A stretch of DNA of 64,000 bases from Engraulis encrasicolus. Its lineage: Eukaryota; Chordata; Actinopteri; Clupeiformes; Engraulidae. The first letter of the stretch is position 1. Each line of letters begins with the position of its first letter. The DNA lies in the NCBI RefSeq assembly GCF_034702125.1, contig NC_085857.1, forward strand, positions 55,992,714 through 56,056,713. The letters run 5' to 3'. Positions 47,035 to 59,899 of this stretch are shown one piece after another. The position numbers and the translations under genes are program-made. The notes below the pieces were generated by a model. The model saw only the letters and a list, made by a program, of their open reading frames with translations, did not search any database and was not told where the DNA came from.

Positions 47035-48149
47035 GTAAGGCCATGAAATTGTTGTGATGTATGTAGCACATGCATGCGTGTGGAAGCATTGTTTTGTTTC
47101 CTTCCTTCAGCGGCAAAGACGTCTTGGTCTCCTCGTCTTGTTTGTGCCTTGTGAATGCGTGAGAGCGAATGCGTGTGGATTTCGGCGTGCTAAAGCATAC
47201 ATTTTCAATATTGCACTGCCGTGTTCAACTCAATCTTTGCTTTCAAAAACCAGCAGTAATCTCTTGGCCTCGGGCTAGACTGGGCTAGAATTATGCGGGT
47301 CGAAAGCAGTCGCTGTGTGTGGATTAAAAGGGGGGTAAATAATCTCAGAAACGCCGAAAGGCTAGCCTGTTTAGCGCCTGGTGTGGTGGTGGTGGGCAAT
47401 GTTGACTGGTTGCTTGGTTTGAGAGGTGTCTATTTGACACGTCTGCTGCCCGGCTTGCCTAATTGCTGGATGCGAATAGGGTCGATGGTGTCGTTAGTAG
47501 CCCGAAGCCGTTTGTTTGTGCACAGTCACACTGTCAAATGTTGGTCGTAGCCGGGTAGCTGGTGTGTGTGTGTGTGTGTGTGTGTGAATGAGCTAGGCGT
47601 TTTTTTTCTGTAGCGGGTAGTGCCCCAGTAGCCAACCATTGTTCCCTCACCAACGTCTCTTGAATTAATCATTTACGCCGACCTCCTCGCTTGCAGTTCA
47701 GGGCAAAGCAAAGATGCATAGCCTACGCATGCAGAAAGACGTATTATTTTGTAGCATGTACGCACATCCAGGCAACACCGTTTAGCGCTTCGGTGCGTCT
47801 ATGAAAGTGTTGCAGAATAACACACATTAGAAATTGGTCATTGACGCCACAAGCCCAAACCAAACTTGTACATCATCTCTCAACAGTTTCATGTCCCGCT
47901 CATATGCGTCTGTGCCCGTTTGTGCACCAGATTTTAGTGACGTTAACATCCACACGGTGTTTGGTGTCACTTTTAAAAACCAGGGCCACCTCCAACAGTT
48001 CTGACTAGCGTGCCGTGTACATTCTTGCGTCTTCAGTCATGACTTTCCACACACAGGTGATGAAAACTATTACCCTCCAACTAACCAGCCCGACCGGATG
48101 AGTTTCTGTGCTGGCATGCATGTGAAAGTTAGCTGGCCTGACCGAGAGC

Positions 48150-48151
<2 letters not shown>
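47035..48151 (+). other. Likely intron; no gene seen
   Basis: CG-containing sequence downstream of the candidate donor, with a short (GT)n at 47561-47586. Open frames at 47054-47278 and 47293-47550 lack domains. Confidence 0.35.
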
Positions 48152-48196
<45 letters not shown>

Positions 48197-48217
48197 GGGG
48201 GGGGTTGGGGGGGGGGG

Positions 48218-48249
<32 letters not shown>
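48152..48249 (+). repeat. ~98-bp G-rich tract
   Basis: G runs interrupted only by TT at two places and one A. Strong G-quadruplex potential on the plus strand, or an assembly artefact. Confidence 0.9.
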
Positions 48250-48304
48250 ATGATGATTATGATGGCCTGATGATCTTGTGCACCTGCTAGAACTAGTGGT
48301 ACAG

Positions 48305-48306
<2 letters not shown>

Positions 48307-48359
<53 letters not shown>
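48307..48359. repeat. (CT)n microsatellite
   Basis: Pure CT tract; a smaller CT patch is at 48551-48580. Confidence 0.95.
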
Positions 48360-48363
<4 letters not shown>

Positions 48364-48728
48364 TTCAATTCAATGAGCTTTAGTGGCATGACTACTAGCA
48401 TTTGTGTTTGCAGAAGGGAAGTGTAAAATGAGGCCTGCACAATGCGAGTAGTACAGACTGTGTGTGCAGAGTTGTGTGTCCTATTCAATTCCAAGAGCTG
48501 TATTTGTATGGCCATTCAAATAGAAACTCTGGGCTTTCTTTGGCAAAGCAAGTCTCTCTCTCTCTCTTTCTCTCTCGCTCCCGCTCTCCACACCCCACAC
48601 TGTTGGTACAGTATCTGGATAGATTGTATCTGTACTGAGATATGTGTGTGTGTGTTTGCTACTGTTTGTGTTGGCTACATTTTATTTCCTAATCTGTAGT
48701 CTGCCTTTGAGAGGTCATGGTCAGGTCA

Positions 48729-48747
48729 CGCACGCACACACACACAC

Positions 48748-48810
<63 letters not shown>

Positions 48811-48815
48811 CACAC
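48729..48815. repeat. (CA)n microsatellite
   Basis: CA tract with a few CG interruptions. Confidence 0.95.
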
Positions 48816-50488
48816 TTTTAGTGGACCCAGTTATCCAAAGTAACTTGCTACAGAGGGCATAGCAGCAGCGGCATACAAAGACAAAGCCTGGGGACCTACA
48901 GAACATTAACAAACACACACCTCTTTCTCTGATGCCAGCTCTGCAGGGGTCCCAAATCTTCAGGATTATCCGGCATTGCAAGCTCTTAGTGTGTGTGTGT
49001 GGCAATAGTGCTCTCTCTGGTGGTGTAGTTTTCTGCATGAGTTTGCATCTGTAGCCCATTGCTCTCCCACAATGCAACAGGAGTGTAGAGGTGGATACAA
49101 GGCTCTGGCATGCTGGAGAGAAACTTCTGGAAGCCTGTGCGGTCTCCTCCATAGTGGAGCAGGAGAACTATGGAATCTTGTCTCATCTAGTCTAAAGGAA
49201 GGAATGTTCTAGAATCCTGTAGAATCGTCTGGAGGTGGACAGGGCTCCAGAATGGAGGAAAGGAGAGATGGAGGCCGAGAGCATCGGCCTCAAATTATTC
49301 CCCCCTCCCCCACAACGTAGCACAAATGAGGATGAGGGACAAACAAATCAACCGATCGAATGGCCACAGGTAGCAAACACACATATGTTTTCGTTTGTTC
49401 CAACCTCATGGCGGGCCAAATGTTTGCCATGCCCAAGCCGGATCTGGCCCATGGGTCGCCATTTGTAGACCTCTGGCTTAGAGGGGGACAAGGCTCCACA
49501 GCCTGCAGCAAAGAATGTTCTAGAATCCTGTGCTGTGTCCTGATTGGAGCAGCAGGCTAGGCTTCTTGAAGCTGAAATGGCCAAATGATACAGGAGAAAA
49601 TGTTGTCATAGGGTCTTCTTCAGCCTCTTGTACTGAGAATGTAGGCCATCAATTTGTACAAGCGAATGGCTCTCTGCACCAATATCTTTTGGAAATACAG
49701 CAACACTGGATAAGTCAGTCTTCCATGAAAATAATGGATGTAGAGTTTGAACTGAAGGATGCACAAATGGGACATTGTACTGAGGCCTGTTTGTTAGTTT
49801 GTCGTCTTACCATCCCTTTCAAAACAGCATGTCGGATTGTTGTTTGGAAAAAATACTATTCAGACAGTGAAGAAACTGTGTTGACTAGAAAAGCATGACA
49901 TGGTCTGTAATGCCGATGCTTAAGGAAGTTATCAAAGAAATGCGTTGCTATACAGTTAATAACCTTCTAAAATACTATGCCGTAAAAGGGTTCTAACTGC
50001 CTAATCTTGGTAACTTACTTTTCATGGAAACGTGTCTAGTCTTAATAGCACAGTATGCATGAATGCAGACAGACACTGGAGTCAATCTGCAGTGCACACG
50101 CACACAGGAAACGCCGTTCCCAAAGGAGGTGCACCGCTATTTACAACTAATATTCCCCAAAGGACCTACGCAGTGCTGTGTAGAATGGTTCATAACTCGC
50201 ACAGGAAATGCATTGCTGTTTAGAACAAATAGTTCTCAGTCTTGAACAAATAAGCTTAGTTTTGTAGAATGGCTGCATAGTGTGTGTTTGCCTGCCCATG
50301 TAGATGTATGCGTGTATGTGTACGAGATAAAATACGAGTGTGTGTTTTTTTTTGACTGTGTGTGTGTGTGTTAACATGTCCCCAGTGTGTGTTTTTGATT
50401 GGTACCATTGGTAAAGAAGTCATGCGCTCCAATATGCTGTTGCAATGTCTTGACCTTTGTTCATGTCACACATTTACTGTGGTAACTT
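48816..50488. other. No gene seen
   Basis: GAATGTTCTAGAATCCTGT occurs twice (about 49203 and 49507), a sign of local duplication. 49405-49470 resembles a hAT-type GCCAAATGTTTGCC...GGATCTGGCCC fragment. No coding signal despite frames such as 49530-49898. Confidence 0.4.
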
Positions 50489-50674
50489 ATTGTTTCAATA
50501 AGCGTCTGCAATGTTAAGATTTATTTCCCTCCTCATTTTCCACCAAGATGGAAATAAATCTTGTGGCATTTTGCAGACACTTATTGAAACAATCATTGGG
50601 CTGCCACTTCTCCTTTTTGGTCTGGCAATGTGTAGTTCCCGCCATTTAGAACTGCTTTTAGTACACCAGACCAA
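50489..50674. repeat. Two adjacent imperfect hairpins
   Basis: Hairpin 1: arms 50489-50528 and 50550-50592 share TTTCAATAAG, GTCTGCA and AGATTTATTTCC with small bulges, loop ~21 nt. Hairpin 2: TTGGTCTGG...GTAGTTC (about 50617-50638) pairs with GAACTGC...CCAGACCAA (about 50648-50674). MITE-derived or structured RNA; undecided. Confidence 0.5.
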
Positions 50675-52034
50675 ATTTCCATCGTACAATCTGCCAAGTC
50701 ATGTCAAACTAATAGGCTAGAAAAAACCCACACACAACCACATTGTTACACGATGGAAACAATATTCAGTGATGGTCAGAAATTCTATGTTTAAGAAATA
50801 TGTTTCACCTATCCAGATTAATCATAGCTGCGCCAAAAAAAATCAGCTGCTTGATTAACATTTGTCAGGATTTGGACCTACAGGCACTTTCTCTGCAAGT
50901 AGGTTCCCAAAAGAGTTTAGTTCAATACAGTAGCTTTGTGTGTCCCAGTATGGGCAGTTGTTGTGCAGTAGTACGTTGTACACCTCTCTCACACACACAC
51001 ACACACACACTCACACTTCACACACAAAAAATATAAAAACATGAATGCACAAAAGATTTTAAAAGTCCTAAAATTAAGGTGGAGAAATTAACACATATGT
51101 GCTGTACAGAGCTTGCATAATAAACATACACGCGACAGATGACTATGCGTTTCCGCTAAGGACAGACCACGGGTCACACAGGAAATTGGTTTTTGGAATA
51201 AGTAAATGGTAATGTATTCCAGAGGAAATGCATGTTCACTGTATGGAGGTCAGGTCGACATTAAGTTATATAATCTGTTTATTGTACCCACGTTTCATAT
51301 CCTAAAACATGGAGGTCACGTCATAGAAAAAAAAAAACATTTCATTGTGTGTTTCTATTGGTACTGGGTTTCGATTTCATATAATTATTATGATTCATGT
51401 GTTCGGTTTAATTTTTCACAAGTGTGTGTGTGTGTGTGTAGAAACACAGCCGTTTTCACAAGGGACATTATGAATGTTAATAATGAACTAAACAGTTGCT
51501 CGTTAATTATGAAAGAATGGTTATTTTAAGTGAGTCGATGGTTAATTCAAATGAGAGGATGGCCGTTTCCTTAATTGATTAGGACTGATGTATCTCGGGA
51601 ACTGGCTATAACTATTTTAGAGTTTTCGCCCAAATGACCTGTGATTAACATCATCAGATTGTATGTGTGTGTGTGTGTGCTCGTTCTGATGCGGCTGCTT
51701 TGGTCTTTGAGAGGTACAGATGAAGTGAACTGAACATCAGCTTGGTTGATATCGAGAGTGTGAGATAATGGATAATACATTGCTATTGGTAGATATGGAG
51801 ACTTGGGGATAATGGCTAATCGGATTGGTAGATATGGAGACTTGGGGATAATGGCTAATCGCTATAGAAGTATAATGGCAAATCACTATGGCTGGGCCTC
51901 GTGCTGGATTGATTGATTTGATTGATTGATCTGGTCTGGAGAGATAATTGCCAGTCGTGAGTCCTGAGCCTCTTGTTTGCATGTTGTTAGTGTCCACTTA
52001 AGGCTGCAACAGCAGGCGGATCTCATTGGGGATC

Positions 52035-52040
<6 letters not shown>
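50675..52040. other. No gene seen
   Basis: GGTAGATATGGAGACTTGGG is repeated at about 51788 and 51829 (~41-bp tandem). Otherwise featureless apart from short CA/GT patches. Confidence 0.4.

Positions 52041-52102
<62 letters not shown>
52041..52102. repeat. (GT)n microsatellite
   Basis: Pure GT tract of about 62 bp. Confidence 0.95.
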
Positions 52103-52104
<2 letters not shown>

Positions 52105-52746
52105 AGATAAATAGTCTACCAGTGTTCTGCTGGTGTCTTCATTGATTAGTTCATTGATCTAGATATGGGGTGTGTGTTGGTAAAGAGAAATCATTGTCCT
52201 GCTCCTCTTGAAATGCAATAATACCAGATCTCTTATAATACCACTGATGTGGAGGATGTTCATTATATCTAGTGTTCTAGAACTATGTGAGAATTCTACT
52301 TGCCAGGTTGCCGGGGGCTTGGGGGGGGGGGGCGTTCCGTCTGTCACAACATATGGGCCCAAGCATGCAGTACAGCACACGTCTGTCGCGCATGATGAAA
52401 TGCCTTTTATGGGACATTCCAGAACATCTACAAAACACATGATGCCCCTTTTATGGGGCATTCCAAAACGCATATTTGCAAAACAAATGTTCACACCACA
52501 TGCCACAATAAATTGTTGTAAATGGTGAGTGTGGATAGCTGAATCACTTAGGCATTCATCATACCAGCTTTAAGTGTGTGTGTCTGCTATAGCATGTCCA
52601 TGGTTGAAGAGCCAGGCTATTTCAAGCCTTCCCATGACTGATTTAGTGTGGGGTTGCCCTGAGGTGATGCGTGTGTGCGTGCGTCCATGCATGTGGAAGG
52701 TCCAGCCTTTAGGAGGGTCAGCAGCATCGTGTGTGGAGTAGTTGCT

Positions 52747-52750
<4 letters not shown>
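52103..52750. other. No gene seen
   Basis: A short G run at 52321-52332 and a near-duplicate TTTTATGGG(A/G)CATTCCA (about 52404 and 52450). No gene. Confidence 0.4.
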
Positions 52751-52786
<36 letters not shown>

Positions 52787-52828
52787 AGCCTGTGTGTGTG
52801 TGTGTGTGAGCCTGTGTGTGTGCGTGTG

Positions 52829-52868
<40 letters not shown>
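52751..52868. repeat. Interrupted (GT)n microsatellite
   Basis: GT tracts broken by CAGCCT/GAGCCT spacers; related tracts continue at 52966-52991. Confidence 0.9.
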
Positions 52869-53259
52869 TGCCAGTGTGTGTGTGTCAGTGCCACTGTGCA
52901 GGTCTGTGGTAACAGGTGCAGTCAACAGTCAGATGACCCACATGCCGTGTGTGTTAACATGCCGTGTGTGTGTGTGTGTGTGTGTGTGTGTTAACATGCC
53001 GTGTGAACAGTGTCTGTGTATGCACGCTGACCCGGTGGGATGGTCATTCATGCAAGAGAGTTTGCACCTCAACACACACTGATATGGTATGTGTGAATGA
53101 ATGAGGGCGAGCGAGAGATCAAAGGTGTGCGTGTGTGTACCTGCATCACTGACTTGGCTCACTCTGCTCTTGCTGGGTGGAGCAGCCGTGTGTGCATATT
53201 AGATCGTTCACCTGATGACACAGTGAGGTCAGACTTGGCACAGTGTTTGGTCACTGTGG

Positions 53260-53640
<381 letters not shown>

Positions 53641-53994
53641 AGTTGGACGAGGGGTTTGAAGTACTGTGTCCCTGTCTTGGTCAGTGATGTAGTGTGTGCG
53701 AGATGCTGTGGTGGTGTGTGGATGTGTGCTATTGTAAAGGGGTGTGTCTTTCAAGGGAATGCAGGTCAACATGGTGTGTGTGTGTGTTTTGAGAAGCATG
53801 TGTGTGTATGGCCCGATGGCGACGCTGATTATAGTGCGTGTGGTGATGCTAGTTTTAGATGTGTGTGGGTGTGGCTCGCGGTTGCCGGCGACATCGGTAG
53901 TCACCCGTTGTAACCATGACAACCTCTCACCAGTGTCGACTCACGGCCCACCTGACGCCGGGGACACGCGTGAATTTGTGAAGGGAAGCAAAAT

Positions 53995-54200
<206 letters not shown>

Positions 54201-54854
54201 GACGCACCTTTTTCCTTCCTCTGTACACGAAACCAAAATGTACTAGTGACACGTACACGGTAGGCCCAGCTGTTGAGGTTACAGTAGAGGATACGGATAC
54301 CCCTCACACACATGCACACAGACAGTGGAATTAAGAGGGTGTGTGTGAGCAACAGATTGATGGTCTGATCTGTCTATTAGACTGAGAGCTTCCTGATCTT
54401 TTAGACTCTCGCGCTCTTGCTCTCCCAGTATCAATCGCTCACTTTAATTCACTAACCCCCCCCCGCCCCCACACACACACACACACAAAAACCAGAGGCT
54501 GCCCAACCAGTCCAACACAATCCCCCTACACAGTACACACACGTACACACACACACACACTAGACACAATAGGCCTGGCTGCATTGTATGTTTTTAATCC
54601 CTGTGCTTTTATCCTAGTGACCATTGATATCAGACACTCTCACACTCACTCTCTTTCATACACACACACACACACACTTTTCCCAGTCCACATCCTAAAT
54701 ATATACACACACACACACACGCACTCATACACACAGATGCAGGCAGTCTGTCTGGCTGTCTGTGCCATTAGCTCAATCCCCTACACACAAGACACACAGT
54801 TTGAGGTACAGTAGACTGTGCATGAGCTGTGCTTTGACAGACAGTGTACACTGT

Positions 54855-54859
54855 ATTGA

Positions 54860-54922
<63 letters not shown>

Positions 54923-55270
54923 AGTGCGCACACTCGCATACTCATTAGCTCCTAACTAACATTGTGCCCATCAGACTGTCTGACTGGGAGTTAAGCAGTG
55001 ACTTACACACACACACACACACACTAGCATCAACTAAGTCTTCACCTTGTGCCCATCGGGGTGTCTGGTAGACTGGGAGTTAAGCAGGAGTGCACTTACA
55101 CACACACACACACACACACGACACTAATCATCTTCACACACCGATCATCCTAAGTGAATAGATCCTGAAAGAACAAAGCAGATGGTTTTGTGTAACACAC
55201 ACACACACACTACACTACACTACACTACACTGTGTCATTAGCTCGTTGCTAACCCTTCACCTGCTGCATT
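54855..55270. repeat. CA-rich tandem array with 'CTGGGAGTTAAGCAG' units
   Basis: TGTGCCCATC(A/G)G...GACTGGGAGTTAAGCAG recurs at about 54964 and 55050, separated by CA tracts; (TACAC)n follows at 55210-55230. Confidence 0.7.
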
Positions 55271-55324
55271 AGTGTCCATTAGGGCGAGTCCACTGCTGCT
55301 CAACTGGCCCTCAGGCACTTACTT

Positions 55325-55327
<3 letters not shown>

Positions 55328-55378
<51 letters not shown>
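55328..55378. repeat. (CA)n microsatellite
   Basis: Pure CA tract of about 50 bp. Confidence 0.95.
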
Positions 55379-55379
<1 letters not shown>

Positions 55380-55574
55380 TACACTACATACGCACATGTA
55401 CTGTACACTTACACACTCGATCCACAAGTGAAGCAACTGTTCCTTTCCATTTGCAGAGGCCACAGCACGACTGGCATCTCCCGTCGTGCGTGCGTGCGTG
55501 CGTGCGTGCGTGTGTGTAATGATAAGGGCTCATAGTCTGATCATTTCAACTGGCCTTGTTTGAAGATGGGGGAA

Positions 55575-55750
55575 GCCCCTCTCCCTTTCTCTTTCTCTTT
55601 CTTTTTCTTTTTCTTTTTCTTTCTCTTTCTTTATTTCTCTCTTTCTCTCTCTCTCTTTCTCTCTCTCTCGTTCTGACAGCTGTTGATGTCCGTGATGCCT
55701 GTGGCTCAGAAAGGAATGTTTGGGATGCAGGGGGGGGGGGGGGGGGGTAG
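55575..55750. repeat. Pyrimidine tract and poly-G run
   Basis: (CTTTTT/CTCTTT)n at 55580-55670, then an ~18-bp G run at 55730-55747, followed by GT at 55762-55791. Confidence 0.85.
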
Positions 55751-55759
55751 TGGTGGGTA

Positions 55760-55793
<34 letters not shown>

Positions 55794-55999
55794 AGCATAG
55801 AACACACACAGTAGCCCAACTATGGCAGGCAGAGAGGACAGAGGAGTGGAAGGGTGTGTGTCTTGGGGTGGAAAGTGTGGGTGTTTTTTGGGTGAATAGT
55901 GCGTGTGTTTGAGGGGGTAGGGGTTGTTTGGTCATTTGGGGCTAAAGGAAGTGTTACAGTGACCTACTTAAGATGGTTGAATTTAAAAACAAAGCTGTG

Positions 56000-56104
<105 letters not shown>

Positions 56105-56160
56105 CAGCCTAGCCATATGTTGTGATCCGGTTGGTTTGAAGTGTGTGTGTGTGTGTGTGT

Positions 56161-57860
56161 TGTGACCTGCTTTTGTGAGGGCACAAAAACACCCCACACA
56201 CCATCACACCACTGGACACTACGGCTGTGCAAACATGCTAGCCTCATTCATATTAGCTTAGGCTAATCTTTATTTCAATGCACATTGGACTGAAGGCTGT
56301 CTAGATTATCTAATGATCGTTTCAATGAAATGACACCTGCATTGACTGCAAGAGAAGCTAACGTCTGTTAGCCGCCCCAGTTGATCTCAATTACCACGCT
56401 AACCTCTAACTGTTAACGTGCTAATCGCTTCAGAGGTCTGTTCAGGCCAAATGGCCGGAGCTAGCTTAGCACCTCACTCACTGGCTCCATCTCGTTATCT
56501 AACCCCTGTCCTACTGCCCTCGCCTTGTGCTTGTGGCAATAAACGGCAAGATGTCAGTGATGATAGAAGTTGAAGATATAATGATGGAGATGATGGAATC
56601 TTACAAACAGTGCAATTCAGAGGTCAGTTTCTCCTTTGCTGTGACGGTGGCGGGTTCTTTCTAATGTGATAACTTCCGTCCTCCTCACTTGCCTCCTGAC
56701 GACAGAAGTGTATTTCAACATCTTGCAAAAGCGCAAGTCTTTTTCTCATTTGCCAGTTTTCTCAAAAGAGCCGGGGCGTCAGCGAGACGCGAGGACAGAA
56801 GCACAGGCCAAGGACTGAAGTCCACATATTGGAAAGAACCCTTTGTTGTTCTCTCGGTAATCTAAACTAAAGCAGCGTTTGGTCGGATTCCGGCGTGAGA
56901 TTTCATGCAAAAATGCATTAAAATGCATGAAATTGCATCTAAGAAACACATTTTTTGGGGGGGGGGAGGACCCCCAAACCCCCCGTCCTACAATGACCCC
57001 CCCCCCACCCCCCTCTTGCGGCCCCCCCTTGTTCAAATACGTTCCGCGGTCTATGGGTCGGAACATTGGACTGTCGTGACAAAGGGTTTAATTTTATCAG
57101 GTAAAAGGTCTGTAAGACTAAGTGCTGTAGGATCAATGGGACATTTTCGGAATATTGACGCATCGGACCAATGGTGCGTCGGAAAAACGAGCAGTCCCCC
57201 GTCAGCGAAGCACGAGGCCCCAAGTACAAGGCGAGGACTGCAGGCTAGATAATGAGGTAGACCCTCAGCGCCTCACTCACTCATTCATGATGTTAAAGCT
57301 CTTTGAAGTGGATTGCTGTTAGCTGCCGGCTTAGTTGAACTTGACCTGTATTAGTTAAACATTAGCGGATAATGACTCGGAAATGTTTGGCTTGTGTTAG
57401 TTAAATGATAACCAGTAATGGCTCTCGCAGTCTGAAATGCTACCGCTAGGGATTTTTTTTTATGACTGATGACTGATTTTATTTATGATGAGTGTTGACA
57501 ATAATTAAGGAATCTTTTTAGCAAAGTTGGATAAGTAATGGATAAAAAACGGTCAGTTTTGTTTGTTTTTGATGATGATCATCAATGTATTTGTTTGGCT
57601 GATTTGGGATTGTGGCGGCTGATTCTAAAATGCTTTGGGTTTTTGTGGATAATTTAACAGAATGTATCGTTTCAGAATGGAGTGGGGATGCAAGGGGTTC
57701 TGGAATGCTTTGGTTCGTCTCCATTCTATTTGATGGGGCTGTTTTTGTCCCACTGTGGTTTTGGAGATTCTTTTATAATGGAATATTTTGCATGGTTTGG
57801 GGGGGGATCAGTATTTGTGTGTGGGGGGGTAATCCAAAGTCCAAGCTGCCAGAAATGGGT
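56161..57860. other. No gene seen; repeat fragments
   Basis: 56520-56770 is a diverged relative of the MITE in NDUFA13 intron 3. 56905-57045 is a G/C-homopolymer-rich repeat next to an imperfect palindrome (ATGCAAAAATGCATTAAAAT). No gene recognised. Confidence 0.45.
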
Positions 57861-58124
57861 CAACAAGCATAGTGTGTGTGTGTGTGTGTTGGACTATGTG
57901 TAAACAATGTGGGGGCTGGTTCTCTTCCTCTGGTGTGTGTGTGTGTGTGTGTGTGAGACTTTCTCTGGCGTCTGTAGCAGCTGGACGGGTTACTCGATCA
58001 CACACGCACACACGTATGAAAGTACACACACCGCATGCACGTTTTGCGTGCTTGGCATAGTAGTGAAACTTGGCTCACATACCAGCACTGGTGTTCAGAA
58101 GATCAGTTGCAGAGACGCATGTTT

Positions 58125-58156
<32 letters not shown>

Positions 58157-58509
58157 TCTCACACTTGTCTGCCCCCGTCCCCCTTTTATTTACTGGAAGG
58201 GTTTCCCCAGCTAGGCCCTCCTCCATCACACACACACACACACACACACACTGGACTGGAGAGGTTTTGCTGTGGCTGAGTTGCCCAGTGTTTTTGGGTT
58301 GGCAGTAGAGTGTCTGTCGGACAACAGACAGAAACACACACACACACACACTTGTGGTCACAACACACGCTCCTGCCACTGGATGTAATTTCCCGAACTA
58401 TACTCACACTCTCTGTCTGACACACACTCTAGCTATGTTCTTGTGGGACACACACACACACACGGTTATTGTTTGCAGAACAATGGCTCTGCTGGAAGGA
58501 GCATCTGTG

Positions 58510-58691
<182 letters not shown>

Positions 58692-58771
58692 CCCTGACAT
58701 CCATCTGATGGATCCCGTCACACAGCAGGGGATCTGTGTGTGTGTGTATGTGTGTGTGACAGCAGGGGTCC

Positions 58772-58850
<79 letters not shown>

Positions 58851-59259
58851 AACCTAATGTATTTGTATTGAGGGCAGAGTAGAAGACAGCTGTGTGATGC
58901 CAGCCAGTACAACTGTCTGCTCAGAGTGTGTGTGTGTTGCCTGTACATCTGTCTCTTGAGCGTGTGTGCGCGTGCGCGCGCTGGGATTGGGAGTTCAAAA
59001 GAATGGAGAACAAGTGGGTTTGTTTCAAATGATGCCAATGTAAGTAAGCACAGGGTTTTTTTTAAAGGTTGCTGCATCCTGTGTGTGTGTGTTTTAAGCG
59101 GAGGTTGTTTTCAGGTTAATTCATCCACTGTATTGGTTTTTCACTTTTTGTACTAAGTTACTTGTTATTGTATAGTGTGTGTGTGTGTGTGTGCGCGCGA
59201 TTGTGTGTGTGTGTGTGTGTGTAGTACTGTGGTTTTTCTCTTCCTGTTTTGCTCCGGTT

Positions 59260-59765
59260 CTGGACTCTTTGGAAGAAGGGAGAGAGGGAGGGAGGGGAGG
59301 GCGGTGAGAGCGATTGAGGAGGATATGGGAGAGAGCTGGAGGAGGAGAGGGAGAGTATAGGATATGGGAAAGGAGAGGGAGGAATAGAAGAGAGGAGAGG
59401 GTGGATGAGAAGAGGAGAGAGGAAGAAGAATATGGGAGGGTAGAGGGGAGGAGAGAGGTCGAGGTGGAGGAGAAGTGGGAGAGGAGAGGGATTTGGTAGA
59501 GGAGGAGGAGGGGAGAGAGTGGAGGATATGGGAGAGGAGGAGTGGAGAGAGTGGAGGATATTGGAGAGGAGGAGTGGAGAGAGTGGAGGATATGGGAGAG
59601 GAGGAGAGAGGGAGAGAGAATATGGGAGAGGGGAGGTGAAGGAGATGGAGGATGAAGAGGATATGGGAGAGTGGAGAGAGGAGGATATGGGAGAGTGGAG
59701 AGAGGAGGATATGGGAGAGTGGAGAGAGGAGGATATGGGAGAGGTCGGGGTGGACGAGTAGGGGG
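59260..59765 (+). repeat. Purine-rich minisatellite array
   Basis: The plus strand is almost all A and G. Units such as GAGGATATGGGAGAGTGGAG (24-bp period at about 59656-59740) and GGAGAGGAGGAGTGGAGAGA (~34-bp period at 59519-59600) are tandem. Confidence 0.85.
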
Positions 59766-59899
59766 AGGTCAACACGCATCCGCTCTTACAGCCCAGCTGC
59801 ATGGAACATAATACACACACACACACTTGGCAACACACACTTGCACAAGCACACACGCACCCGCACACGCGCACGCACACACACACTTACTTGCTTAAT

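Noticed and set aside
59519..59760. CRISPR-like array
   Set aside because: Repeats are adjacent tandem purine units without unique spacers, in a eukaryotic genome.
59158..59886. 242-residue Ser/Pro/Leu frame
   Set aside because: Complement of the purine minisatellite; periodic low complexity with no domain.
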